Below, in pieces: positions 24,878 through 33,250 of a DNA stretch of 64,000 nucleotides. Made by a program: the position numbers and the translations under genes. The notes under the pieces are model-generated. The model was not told where the DNA came from and did no database searches. It worked only from the letters and a program-made list of their open reading frames with translations. The stretch lies in contig NZ_CP030055.1 of assembly GCF_015291645.1 (NCBI RefSeq), positions 1,550,001 through 1,614,000 on the forward strand, in the 5' to 3' direction. The first letter of the stretch is position 1; the number at the start of each line of letters is the position of its first letter. Source of the stretch: Bradyrhizobium sp. CCBAU 53340 (GTDB taxonomy: Bacteria > Pseudomonadota > Alphaproteobacteria > Rhizobiales > Xanthobacteraceae).

Positions 24878-26191
24878 TTGCAGATCGCCGCAACCCCGCT
24901 GTCCGAGCCCCTATCGGGCACGGTTTCCGCACGCCGCCGCAAGCCGTTCTGGCGCGAGCAATATGTCCTGGTGGTTGCCGGCGCCGCGCTTGGTGCGGTG
25001 TTGGGCGCTCTGTTTCCGAACTTTGCGGTGGAGCTCAAGCCGCTCGGCGACGTCTTCATATCCCTGATCAAGATGACGATCGCGCCGCTGATCTTCCTGG
25101 TGGTCGTTACCGGCATCGCGCAGGTCGGCGACATGAAGGCGGTTGGGCGCATCGGGATCAAGGCCTTTGCCTATTTCGAGGTGGTGACGACGATCTGCCT
25201 CTTGATCAGCTTCGTCGTGGTGCGTTGGGTGCAGCCTGGTGCGGGCGTGGCCCATGCCACCGCACAACAGGCCGAAGCAGTCGCACGCTATCAGCAAGCC
25301 CCTGTCGGTTCGCTGTCGGCCTACATCCAGCACATTGTTCCCGAGAGTTTCGTCGGCGCGTTCGCAGCCGGCGATGTGCTTCAGGTCCTCGTGCTCGCAT
25401 TGCTGTGCGGCATCGGCCTGTTGCTGCTCGGCGACAAGGCCGCGCCGCTGCGGACTGGCCTCGAGCGTGTGACCGAGCTCGTCTTCAGCGTCGTTCACGT
25501 CGTTGTGGCGCTGGCGCCGATCGGCGCGTTCGGAGCCATGGCGTTCACGGTGGCGAAGTTCGGCGCCGCGACGCTCTATGCGCTGGCGATGCTGGTCGGC
25601 ACGGCCTGGGCGATGATGGCGTTCTTCATCTTCATCATTCTCGGAACGATCTGCCGCCTGGTCGGCATTCGTCTGGTGGATCTCTTGCGCCTCTTGCGTA
25701 CCGAGCTGCTTGTGGTGCTCGGAACCTCTTCGTCAGAGACCGCAATTCCCGGGATGATGGAGAAGCTGCCGAAGGCGGGTGTCGGTCATGCCGTCGCCGG
25801 CCTCGTCATTCCCTCTGGCTATTCCTTCAACCTCGACGGCGTCGCGCTGACGCTGCCGCTCTCGACGATCTTCGTCGCCCAGGTCTACGGCGTCGAGCTC
25901 TCGGCTGCGCAGCAACTCAGCCTGTTCGTGGTGATGCTGTTCACCAGCAAGGGCGCGGCCGGTGTCACCGGCGGCGCGTTCGCAGCGCTTGCCGCGACCG
26001 TGGTCGCCGCCGGTCTTCCGGCCGAAGGGCTGGCCCTGCTGCTTGGCATCGACCGCTTCATGTCGCTGGCCCGCGCCATCACCAACACCATCGGCAACGC
26101 GGTCGCCTCGATCGTGGTCGCCAAATGGGACGGCGAATTCAATCGCGAGGACTGGGCTCAGTCCGCCGAATACATCCAGCAAGCGAAGTAA
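24878..26191 (+). CDS. dicarboxylate/amino acid:cation symporter (DctA/GltP family)
   Basis: 437 residues if started at TTG 24878, which has GGAGGA eight bases upstream; the in-frame ATG at 24854 has no ribosome site. It is an inner-membrane transporter of the DAACS family with the substrate/Na+ or H+ signatures SSSETAIPGMMEKLPKAGVG, GYSFNLDGVALTLPLSTIFV and MLFTSKGAAGVTGGAF. C4-dicarboxylates or acidic amino acids are the usual cargo. It opens a cluster with PdxA, two MmgE/PrpD proteins and a FAH-family protein and so probably imports that pathway's substrate. It is divergent from lysR. Confidence 0.9.
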   Translation: MQIAATPLSEPLSGTVSARRRKPFWREQYVLVVAGAALGAVLGALFPNFAVELKPLGDVFISLIKMTIAPLIFLVVVTGIAQVGDMKAVGRIGIKAFAYFEVVTTICLLISFVVVRWVQPGAGVAHATAQQAEAVARYQQAPVGSLSAYIQHIVPESFVGAFAAGDVLQVLVLALLCGIGLLLLGDKAAPLRTGLERVTELVFSVVHVVVALAPIGAFGAMAFTVAKFGAATLYALAMLVGTAWAMMAFFIFIILGTICRLVGIRLVDLLRLLRTELLVVLGTSSSETAIPGMMEKLPKAGVGHAVAGLVIPSGYSFNLDGVALTLPLSTIFVAQVYGVELSAAQQLSLFVVMLFTSKGAAGVTGGAFAALAATVVAAGLPAEGLALLLGIDRFMSLARAITNTIGNAVASIVVAKWDGEFNREDWAQSAEYIQQAK

Positions 26192-26209
26192 AGATCCAAG
26201 GTTTTCACT

Positions 26210-27244
26210 ATGGCCACCAACAGCAATGAACTGCCCGTCATCGCGCTGACCCCGGGCGACTGCACCGGCATCGGCCCCGAACAGATCGCGCGCATCCTCT
26301 CCGACGATCGCCTCGCCGACGTTGCGCGCCTCGTCGTGGTCGGCGATGCCCGCGTGCTCGACATGGGCATGGAACACGCCGGCGTGAAGCTGAAGGTCGA
26401 ACGCATCGCCTCGCCGAAGGCCGCCAGATGGGGCCGCGACGCGGTGCAGCTCGTCGATTTGGGCAATATCGATCCCGCCAAATTTCCGCTCGGCAAGGCC
26501 AGTGCCGAATCCGGCCGGCTGACCGGCGAGACGCTGTCGCGCGCGATCAATTTCTCCAGGGACGGCGAAGTCGATGCCATCACCTTCGCCCCGCTCAACA
26601 AGCGCGCGATGTTCGACGGCGGCTGGAAGTTCCCCGACGAGCACAAGATGTTCGCGAGCCTGCTCGGCCACACCAGCTACTTCTCCGAGATGAACGTGCT
26701 CGACGGGCAGTGGATGTCGCGCGTGACGGGGCATCAGTCGCTGCGCGAGGCGCTCGACGATATCAATCCGGAGAGCATCACCGATGCGATCACGCTGGTC
26801 GATCGCATGATGAAGCGAGCGGGCGTCGCCAAGCCGCGCATCGCCGTCGCCGCCCTCAATCCGCATGCCGGCGAGAACGGCCTGTTCGGCCGCGACGAGA
26901 TCGAGATGATCCGGCCCACCGTCGAGGCCGTCGCCAAGACGGGCGTCGCCTGTACCGGGCCTTATCCCGCCGACACCGTCTATATCCGCGCTTTCGCCGG
27001 CGAGTTCGACAGTGTAGTCGCGATGTATCACGACCAGGGCCAGATCGCGACCAAGCTGCGCGGCTTCAACCGCGGCGTCACGGTCACCGCTGGGCTCGAG
27101 ACCGTGTTCACGACACCGTCGCACGGCACGGCGTTCGATATCACAGGTCAAGGCGTCGCCAATACCGGTGCGCTGGAGAGCGCGGTCCGCCTTGCCGCCA
27201 AGCTGGTGTCGATCAAGGTCAAGGAGGCCGTCTATGCGCATTGA
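26210..27244 (+). CDS. pdxA: PdxA family 4-phospho-hydroxy-acid dehydrogenase
   Basis: 344 residues. The N terminus ALTPGDCTGIGPEQIARIL and the three metal-His regions of PdxA are present: VTGHQSLREAL, AALNPHAGENGLFGRDE and VVAMYHDQGQIATK, then SHGTAFDITGQGVAN. PdxA oxidises 4-phosphohydroxy-L-threonine in pyridoxal phosphate synthesis, but PdxA2 paralogues work in catabolism of four-carbon sugar acids such as threonate. The context of a dicarboxylate-type carrier and PrpD-like enzymes, without pdxJ or ksgA, argues for the catabolic role. The gene end overlaps the next gene by 11 bp. Confidence 0.88.
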   Translation: MATNSNELPVIALTPGDCTGIGPEQIARILSDDRLADVARLVVVGDARVLDMGMEHAGVKLKVERIASPKAARWGRDAVQLVDLGNIDPAKFPLGKASAESGRLTGETLSRAINFSRDGEVDAITFAPLNKRAMFDGGWKFPDEHKMFASLLGHTSYFSEMNVLDGQWMSRVTGHQSLREALDDINPESITDAITLVDRMMKRAGVAKPRIAVAALNPHAGENGLFGRDEIEMIRPTVEAVAKTGVACTGPYPADTVYIRAFAGEFDSVVAMYHDQGQIATKLRGFNRGVTVTAGLETVFTTPSHGTAFDITGQGVANTGALESAVRLAAKLVSIKVKEAVYAH

Positions 27245-28680
27245 TCGCAGGACCCTGCTCCAGGCGGCGGCCGCGCTTCCGCTCGCCACTGTCGGCAGCG
27301 ACGTTGCCTTTGCACAGGCCCCGGCCGCAACGCCCGCCGTGGCTCCGCCGAAGGACGTCACCCGCGCGCTGGCGCACTATCTCGTCACGGCGCAATACGA
27401 TGAACTGCCGGCGAACGTGCGCAAACAGGGTGTGCGCACGCTCCTGAACTGGGTCGGTGTCGCCATCGGTGGCTCGCATCACGAGACGGTCGATATCGCT
27501 GTCTCCGCGCTAGGACCGTTCTCCGGCCCGCAGCAGGCCTCGCTGTTCGGGCGGCGCGAGCGGTTCGACATCATGAATGCCGCCTTCATCAACGGCGTGT
27601 CGAGCCACATCTTCGACTATGACGACACCCACCTGAAGACGATCATCCATCCCGCGGGGCCCGTCGCTTCCGCCATCCTCGCCCTGTCAGAGATGCAGCC
27701 GGTTTCCGGCAAGGAGTTCCTGAATGCGCTGGTGCTCGGCGTCGAGACCGAGTGCCGGATCGGCAATGCCGTCTATCCCAATCATTTCGACGTTGGTTGG
27801 CACATCACCGGAACGGCCGGCGTATTCGGCTCCGCGGCCGCCGTCGGCAAGCTGCTCAAGCTGAACGAGCAACAGATGGTCTGGGCGCTGGGCCTCGCCG
27901 CCTGTGGGCTTGCGCGAGTCCTTCGGCTCAATGAACAAGAGCTTCAATCCGGGACGCGCGGCAAGCAACGGCATCTTCGCCGCGATGCTGGCGTCGAAGA
28001 ATTTCACGTCCTCCGACAGCATGATCGAGGCCAAGCGCGGCTGGGCCAATACGGTCAGCACCAAGCAGGATTTCACGGAAATCACCACCGATCTCGGCAA
28101 GCGATATGAAGCGGAGTTGAATACCTATAAGCCGTTCGCTTGCGGAATCGTGCTGCATCCGGCGATCGATGCCGCGATCCAGCTGCGCAACGAGAACAAG
28201 CTCGCCGCAGACCAGATCGACCATGTCGAGCTCAAGGTCCACCCGCTGGTGCTGGAGCTCACCGGCAAGAAGACGCCGCAGCGCGGCCTCGAAGGCAAGT
28301 TCAGCATCTACCACGCAGTCGCGGTCGCCATCGTCGAAGGCGCCGGCGGCGAGAAGCAGTTCAGCGATCGCGCCGTGACTGATCCCGCCATTGTCGCGTT
28401 GCGGGCGAAGGTCAATCCGGTGATCACGCCGGGCATCAAGCCGGAGCAGGTCGATCTCACCATCGTGCTCAAGGACGGCCGCAGGCTCAACCGCTACATC
28501 GAGCATGCGATCGGCAGCCTCGAGGTGCCGATGACCGACAAGCAGCTCGAGACGAAGTTCTCCGACCTTGCCGACGGCATCATTCCGGCAGGGACGGTTC
28601 GGCGCGTGATGGACGCCTGCTGGGGCGTCGAGGCGCTACCGAATGCGGCGGAGATCGCAAAGATGTCGGTCGCGGCCTGA
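27234..28680 (+). pseudogene. MmgE/PrpD family protein, Tat-like leader, frameshifted
   Basis: Two abutting frames make one protein of about 480 residues. The first, from ATG 27234, starts with a twin-arginine-like leader (MRIDRRTLLQAAAALPLATV... AFAQA) and runs as MmgE/PrpD through GVSSHIFDYDDTHLKTI and VWALGLAA. At 27902-27904 the reading must shift; the second frame continues VGLRESFGSMNKSFNPGRA to the stop at 28680. Relatives normally read LAATQPVGLRE here, so about eight bases (ACGCAGCC or similar) appear missing. MmgE/PrpD enzymes are cofactor-free dehydratases, decarboxylases or epimerases of tricarboxylates and imino-acids. Either a decayed gene or a sequence error. Confidence 0.85.
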
Positions 28681-28695
28681 TCGAGGGAGAGAAGC

Positions 28696-30132
28696 ATGCC
28701 GACACGCCGCCATTTCCTGCAATCCGCCGGTTCGGTTGCTGCTCTCGCGGCCACCGGCGGTCGTCCGGCTCTCGCGGCAGGCCCGGGCGTGACGGAGCGG
28801 CTCGCCCGCTACATGGTTGCCGCGCGGGATCAGGAGTTGCCCGAGCAGGTGCTGCGTGAATGCAAGCACCGCATCCTCGACACGTTCGGCGCGATGATAT
28901 CGGGCTCTTGGATGAAGCCGGGCGAGACGGCGCTGAAATATGTGCGCACGCTCGGCGGCGAGGCCCAGGCCTCCGTGGTCGGCTCCGACCTCCGCACCAC
29001 GGCGGTCAACGCCGCATTGGCGAACGCGATGTGCGCCCATGCCGACGAGACCGACGATTTCGAGCCGGTCACCAAGGCGCATCCAGGATGTTCGGTGGTG
29101 CCGGCCGCGCTCGCGATCGGCGAGCGTGAGCATCGCAGCGGACAGGATGTCATTCGCGCGGTCGCGCTCGGCTACGATCTGACCTGCCGCCTGCTGATGG
29201 CGCTGGGCCCGGATCTCGTGCGCGGCACGCACCGGAGCGCCGAGGGAACGTCGTCGACTTTCGGCGCGCTCGGCGCGGCTGCCTCGCTGGCGCGGCTCGA
29301 CGAGAAGGGGATGCGTTACGCGATCTCCTATTCGGCGCAGCAGGTCTCCGGCCTGTGGAGCTGGGTCAAGGACCACGATCATATCGAGAAGGCCTTCGAC
29401 TTTGCCGGCATGGGCGCCCGCAACGGCGTCATGGCCGTCGACATGGTGCTCAACGGCCTGACCGGCGTCAACGACGTGCTCGACGGCACTCATAACCTCT
29501 TCATCGCGCTCTCGACCGATCCGAAGCCGGAAGAGATGGTGAAGGATCTCGGCAAGCTGTTCTATGTCACGGAAACCGCGATCAAGACCTTCTCGGTCGG
29601 CTATCCCATCCAGTCTCCGCTGGACGCCATGCTGACGCTGCGCAGGCAGCACAGCCTGACGCCAGATAACGTCCGTAGCATCCTGGTCAAGCTGCCGACC
29701 GACGCGATGGGGATCGTCGGCGAGAGTGCGATGCCTGACGTCAATTGCCAGCATCTCGTCGCGGTCGCGCTGGTCAAGGGCGCGGTGTCGTTCAACGACA
29801 GCCATGATGTGGCGCTGATGCATGATGCGAAGATCCTGGAGCAGCGTGCCAAAGTGACGCTGGCCGGTGACAAGGCATTGATGGACCCGGCAGCGCCGCG
29901 CGGGGCTGTCGTCGAGGTGACATTGGCCGATGGCAAGAAGGTCGAGCACTTCACGAAGTACCCGCCGGGCACCAAGGAGAATCCGCTGAGCACGGACGCC
30001 GTCGCGGCAAAGACGCGGGATCTGATCGCGCCGGTACTCGGGAGCGACAGAGCCGAGAGGCTGATCGATCAGATGAGAAATCTCGAGCAGCTCGACGATA
30101 TCGGCAAGCTGAGGCCACTGCTAACGGCGTGA
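28696..30132 (+). CDS. MmgE/PrpD family protein with Tat-like leader
   Basis: 478 residues, intact. The leader MPTRRHFLQSAGSVAALAAT has the near-consensus twin-arginine motif TRRHFLQ and a possible cleavage after ALA. The mature protein shows the family pattern: ARYMVAARDQELPEQVLREC, AMCAHADETDDFEPVTKAHP, GTSSTFGALGAAASLARLDE, and the C-terminal lid domain. It starts 15 bp after the frameshifted PrpD paralogue with GAGGGAGAGAAG as ribosome site. Export of such an enzyme is unusual, since characterised MmgE/PrpD proteins are cytosolic or mitochondrial. Confidence 0.88.
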   Translation: MPTRRHFLQSAGSVAALAATGGRPALAAGPGVTERLARYMVAARDQELPEQVLRECKHRILDTFGAMISGSWMKPGETALKYVRTLGGEAQASVVGSDLRTTAVNAALANAMCAHADETDDFEPVTKAHPGCSVVPAALAIGEREHRSGQDVIRAVALGYDLTCRLLMALGPDLVRGTHRSAEGTSSTFGALGAAASLARLDEKGMRYAISYSAQQVSGLWSWVKDHDHIEKAFDFAGMGARNGVMAVDMVLNGLTGVNDVLDGTHNLFIALSTDPKPEEMVKDLGKLFYVTETAIKTFSVGYPIQSPLDAMLTLRRQHSLTPDNVRSILVKLPTDAMGIVGESAMPDVNCQHLVAVALVKGAVSFNDSHDVALMHDAKILEQRAKVTLAGDKALMDPAAPRGAVVEVTLADGKKVEHFTKYPPGTKENPLSTDAVAAKTRDLIAPVLGSDRAERLIDQMRNLEQLDDIGKLRPLLTA

Positions 30133-30253
30133 TTGATCGCTTGTTGTTCAACTGCGCCACGACTTAAGGCCTAGCGGATGGCCCATTGGCCGGATGCAGG
30201 TTTGGCTCTAAGAACGACTGGAGGAAACGAATGCCCGAGCAAGGGAACAGGAC

Positions 30254-31044
30254 ATGACAAAGACCACGCGACGAAATGTGCTCACGGCCGCGGCCGCAAT
30301 GACGGCAACGAGCCTTGCGGATGCTGCTCCAGCAGCAGCGCAGGCCGGGCCCAAGCCGATCTTCGCGGTGCCGATGGTCACGATTCCGATCGTCGGCGAG
30401 ACCAGTGTGTTCCAGGTCCGCCGCATCTACTGCATCGGGCGCAACTATGCCGCGCACGCGATCGAGCGCGGCTCGGATCCGAACCGTGAGCCACCGTTCT
30501 TCTTCCAGAAGCCGACCGACGCGATCCAGAATGTCGCGATCGGCGAGGTCGCCGACCATCCCTATCCATCGCTGACCAAGAACTATCATCACGAGGTCGA
30601 GTGGTCGCGGCGCTGAAATCCGGCGGCACCAACATCCCGGCCGAGAAAGCGCTCGATCATGTCTACGGCTACGCGCTCGGTCTCGACATGACCCGGCGCG
30701 ATCTGCAGAACGGCATGGCCGCGGAGAAGAAGCCCTGGGAGATCGGCAAGAGTTTTGACCACGCCGCGGTGCTCGGTCCGATCCACCCCGCGAGCAAGAC
30801 CGGCCATTTCGAGAAGAGCGCCATCTCGCTCGCGGTGAACGGCACCGTGCGGCAGAGCTCGGATCTCAGCAAGATGATCTGGAGCGTCGCCGAGCAGATC
30901 GCCAAGTTGTCGGAAGCGTTCGAGCTCAAGGCCGGCGACATCATCTATTCCGGCACGCCGGAGAATGTCGGTCCGGTGGTGAAGGGCGACGTGCTGCTGT
31001 GCAAGCTCGATGGCTTGCCGGATATGTCGATCAAGATCGTCTAG
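30254..31044 (+). pseudogene. fumarylacetoacetate hydrolase family protein, Tat-like leader, frameshifted
   Basis: The first frame (30254-30616) gives a leader MTKTTRRNVLTAAAAMTATS... AAAQA and the FAH start VRRIYCIGRNYAAHAIERG, ending in NYHHEVE. That HxExE motif holds metal ligands. It then runs into ...WSRR-stop. The second frame (from about 30602) continues LVAALKSGGTNIPAEKALDH, GYALGLDMTRRDLQN and IIYSGTPENVGPVVKGD to the end. Restoring one base (GAG-CTG-GTC instead of GAG-TGG-TC) at 30601/30602 joins them into a normal ~263-residue protein. The family cleaves C-C bonds of acylpyruvates or isomerises or decarboxylates related acids. Last gene of the DctA-PdxA-PrpD cluster. Confidence 0.85.
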
Positions 31045-31050
31045 CTCTTG

Positions 31051-31133
31051 CTTCTTCCCGCCTGCGGGGAGAAGTGCGGATTGTGTTGCGCTGACGGCCT
31101 CCGCTGGAACCCGGATTGACGGCGGAGGCCTTT
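31051..31133 (+). terminator. two hairpins after the FAH gene, the second terminator-like
   Basis: CTTCTTCCCG (31051-31060) pairs with CGGGGAGAAG (31065-31074). GGCCTCCGC (31096-31104) pairs perfectly with GCGGAGGCC (31122-31130) and is followed by TTT. The second is the best terminator candidate for the dctA-type cluster; its T-run is short and the loop of 17 bases is long. Confidence 0.5.
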
Positions 31134-31236
31134 GAATTGCCTGAGTTCCATCGGCTGCTGCCTCGTGTTCGGCATCGAACAAACCTCAAGCGGCCATATT
31201 TCAGTAAGAGTGATCTCCGGTGAGGGAGGCGCTCTG

Positions 31237-31650
31237 ATGAAGAAAGTTTTGATCACTGCCATCGTGATGCTGGCCGGCGTGCCTGCAAGCGCCGTTGCGC
31301 AGGAGCGCGCGGGCTCCGCGGCGTTAGGCGCCGTGTCCGGCGCGATCGTGCTGGGGCCGGTCGGTGCCGTTGCGGGCGCAGTGATCGGCTATACCGCCGG
31401 TCCTTCAATCGCACGGTCATGGGGCGTCGGAGGTTCGCGTTCGGCAAGACACCGGCAGCCACGTCGTGAGGCGTACGGAGCTACCGCCAACCGTGTTCCG
31501 CCGCGCACGCGCGAGGCGATGGAGGCCAACGGTCAGATGAGCGCGGCCAGCAATCCGCCGGTCCAAGCCGCTCCCGCGGTACAACCGGCTCAGGTTGCGC
31601 CTGCGGCGCCAGCGGAGACCGCGATGCCCCCCGTTCAGGGATTCGACTGA
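31237..31650 (+). CDS. exported glycine-zipper protein, hypothetical
   Basis: 137 residues from ATG 31237 (GAGGGAGG upstream). A Sec signal peptide (MKKVLITAIVMLAGVPASAVAQ) precedes a Gly/Ala-rich double hydrophobic segment (SAALGAVSGAIVLGPVGAVA, GAVIGYTAGPSIARSW) of glycine-zipper type. A basic linker and a Pro/Ala-rich tail (VQAAPAVQPAQVAPAAPAET) follow. Such small proteins sit in the inner or outer membrane of rhizobia, with unknown role. It lies alone between the catabolic cluster and the convergent lyase gene. Confidence 0.75.
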   Translation: MKKVLITAIVMLAGVPASAVAQERAGSAALGAVSGAIVLGPVGAVAGAVIGYTAGPSIARSWGVGGSRSARHRQPRREAYGATANRVPPRTREAMEANGQMSAASNPPVQAAPAVQPAQVAPAAPAETAMPPVQGFD

Positions 31651-31721
31651 GACGACCCTGGGCTGCGGCGGTCTTCGGCCGCAGCCGGTCCACCGTCCGC
31701 GCGATCAGCGCGGCGACCATT

Positions 31722-32573
31722 CTAGAGCTGGCCCAGAATTTTCTTCGCGGCGCGAAGATGCGGCTTGTCGATCATCTGGCCGTCGAGCCGCAGCGTGCCG
31801 GAATTCGGATTGCTCGTGAAGGCCGCGATCACCTTCTCCGCCCAGATGCGCTCGGCATCGGTCGGCGCGAATGCCGCGTTGACGATGTCGACATGCTTGG
31901 GATGGATCAGCGCCTTCGCCGAAAAGCCGTCGCGGCGCGCCGCGCGGGTCTCCTGCTCGAGGCCGGCGAGGTTGTCGATGTCGGTATAGACGGTGTCGAT
32001 CGGCGCGACTTCGGCCGCCGCCGCCGCCATCAGGCAGAGATCGCGCGCCAGGCGATAGGGACTGTGGAATACGCCGCCTGAGGCCTTCTCGGTCGCGCCG
32101 AGCGAGGCCGATAGATCCTCCGCACCCCACATCAGGCCGCCAAGGCGAGGGGAACAGCCCTTGTAGCTGCCGAGCCCGAAGATCGAGCTGGCCGTCTCCG
32201 TCGCGACGCAAACGATGCGTGTCACGCCTGTTGTGATGCCGGATGCAGCTTCCAGCGCTTCGAGCCAGGTCGCGACCTGGCGCACGTCATCGCCTCCTTG
32301 CGATTTCGGCAGCACGATGCCGTCGGGCTTGCCCGGCATCACCGCGGCAAGATCAGTCAGCGTCATGCCGGTGTCGAGCGCATTGACACGGACATAGAGC
32401 TGGTGCGGGCCGGGGCGGCTCTTCAGCATCGCCAGCGTCAGGGTGCGCGCCTCGGGCTTCTTGTCGGTGACGACGGAGTCTTCGAGGTCGATGATCAGCG
32501 CGTCGGCCTTGCCTTCGCTGGCCTTGTCGAATTTGCGCGGGGAATCGCCCGGCACGAACAACATCGAGCGCAT
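31722..32573 (-). CDS. HpcH/HpaI (CitE-like) CoA-ester lyase
   Basis: 283 residues from ATG 32573, which overlaps the maoC stop (TGATG). CitE/malyl-CoA lyase-type TIM barrel: MLFVPGDSPRKFDKASEGKA, the LIIDLEDSV strand, the Arg in LYVRVNALDT, the metal Glu in VCVATETASSIFG, MWGAEDLSASLGA, and the CoA-binding SAKALIHPKHVDIVNAAFAP. Family members cleave malyl-CoA, citramalyl-CoA or 3-hydroxy-3-methylglutaryl-type esters. Its coupling to a MaoC hydratase mirrors hydratase/lyase pairs of itaconate- or mesaconate-type degradation. Confidence 0.9.
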   Translation of the reverse strand: MRSMLFVPGDSPRKFDKASEGKADALIIDLEDSVVTDKKPEARTLTLAMLKSRPGPHQLYVRVNALDTGMTLTDLAAVMPGKPDGIVLPKSQGGDDVRQVATWLEALEAASGITTGVTRIVCVATETASSIFGLGSYKGCSPRLGGLMWGAEDLSASLGATEKASGGVFHSPYRLARDLCLMAAAAAEVAPIDTVYTDIDNLAGLEQETRAARRDGFSAKALIHPKHVDIVNAAFAPTDAERIWAEKVIAAFTSNPNSGTLRLDGQMIDKPHLRAAKKILGQL

Positions 32574-33025
32574 CAGACCGGCCTCTTGTGCATCATCGCC
32601 ATGCGTCGGCATTTGCCGACGATCTCGTCGTTCTGGTTCAGGGCGTGATGCTCGAACTCGACGATGCCCGCTCTCGGGCGCGATTTGGATTCTCTCAAGG
32701 AAAGCACCTTCGTCGTCGCCCGCAAGGTGTCGCCATGGAAGACCGGTTTTGGAAAAGTCACGTCGGTCATGCCGAGATTGGCAACAGTTGTGCCCATGGT
32801 CGTATCATAGACCGTCATGCCGATCATGATGCCGAGGGTATAAAGGCTGTTGAAAATGCGCTGGCCGAACTCGGTCTTCTCAGCGAAATGCGCGTCGATA
32901 TGCAGCGGCTGCGGGTTGAGCGTCAGCAGGCTGAATAGGGTGTTGTCCATTTCCGTGACGGTTCGGGTCAGCGGATGCCTGAACTCCTGGCCCACGGAGA
33001 AGTCTTCGAAATAGAGTCCGGCCAT
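32573..33025 (-). CDS. MaoC family dehydratase (enoyl-CoA hydratase 2-like)
   Basis: 150 residues, a single hot-dog fold. The hydratase-2 catalytic Asp/His region reads NPQPLHIDAHFAEKTEFGQR (family pattern D..P.H.D), followed by the RIFNSLYTLGIMIGMTVYDT helix and FPKPVFHGDTLRATTKVLSL. It hydrates an unsaturated acyl-CoA for the lyase encoded next, with which it is translationally coupled. It is divergent from the acyl-CoA dehydrogenase across a 225-bp region (33026-33250) that contains TTGATA-N16-TGTATT, a possible promoter toward the dehydrogenase. Confidence 0.9.
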   Translation of the reverse strand: MAGLYFEDFSVGQEFRHPLTRTVTEMDNTLFSLLTLNPQPLHIDAHFAEKTEFGQRIFNSLYTLGIMIGMTVYDTTMGTTVANLGMTDVTFPKPVFHGDTLRATTKVLSLRESKSRPRAGIVEFEHHALNQNDEIVGKCRRMAMMHKRPV

Positions 33026-33250
33026 CGCGGTTTCCCTCCTTGCGAAATAACGGTGCGCATAGCTTTGCGCCGCATGACGCCATGCATGTTAGACACAGTT
33101 GATAGACAAATTCACGTATCTGTATTCGGTTTTTCGAGCTAAAGAACGAAAAGCGAAGGCATGTCGGGGCGCGGCAAGCGGCCATGGCCTTTGCGGGGAA
33201 CGCGATCGGGAGATGGCGCAGTCGCGGCTCCCAACGAGGAGACCAAGAAC

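Noticed and set aside
25733..27361. 542-codon minus-strand frame over the symporter and pdxA genes
   Set aside because: Spans two genes with clear motifs on the plus strand, so it is a GC-driven shadow.
27890..27915. Programmed ribosomal frameshift in the PrpD gene
   Set aside because: No slippery heptamer or downstream pseudoknot is evident, and several codons appear missing relative to the family, which fits a deletion better.
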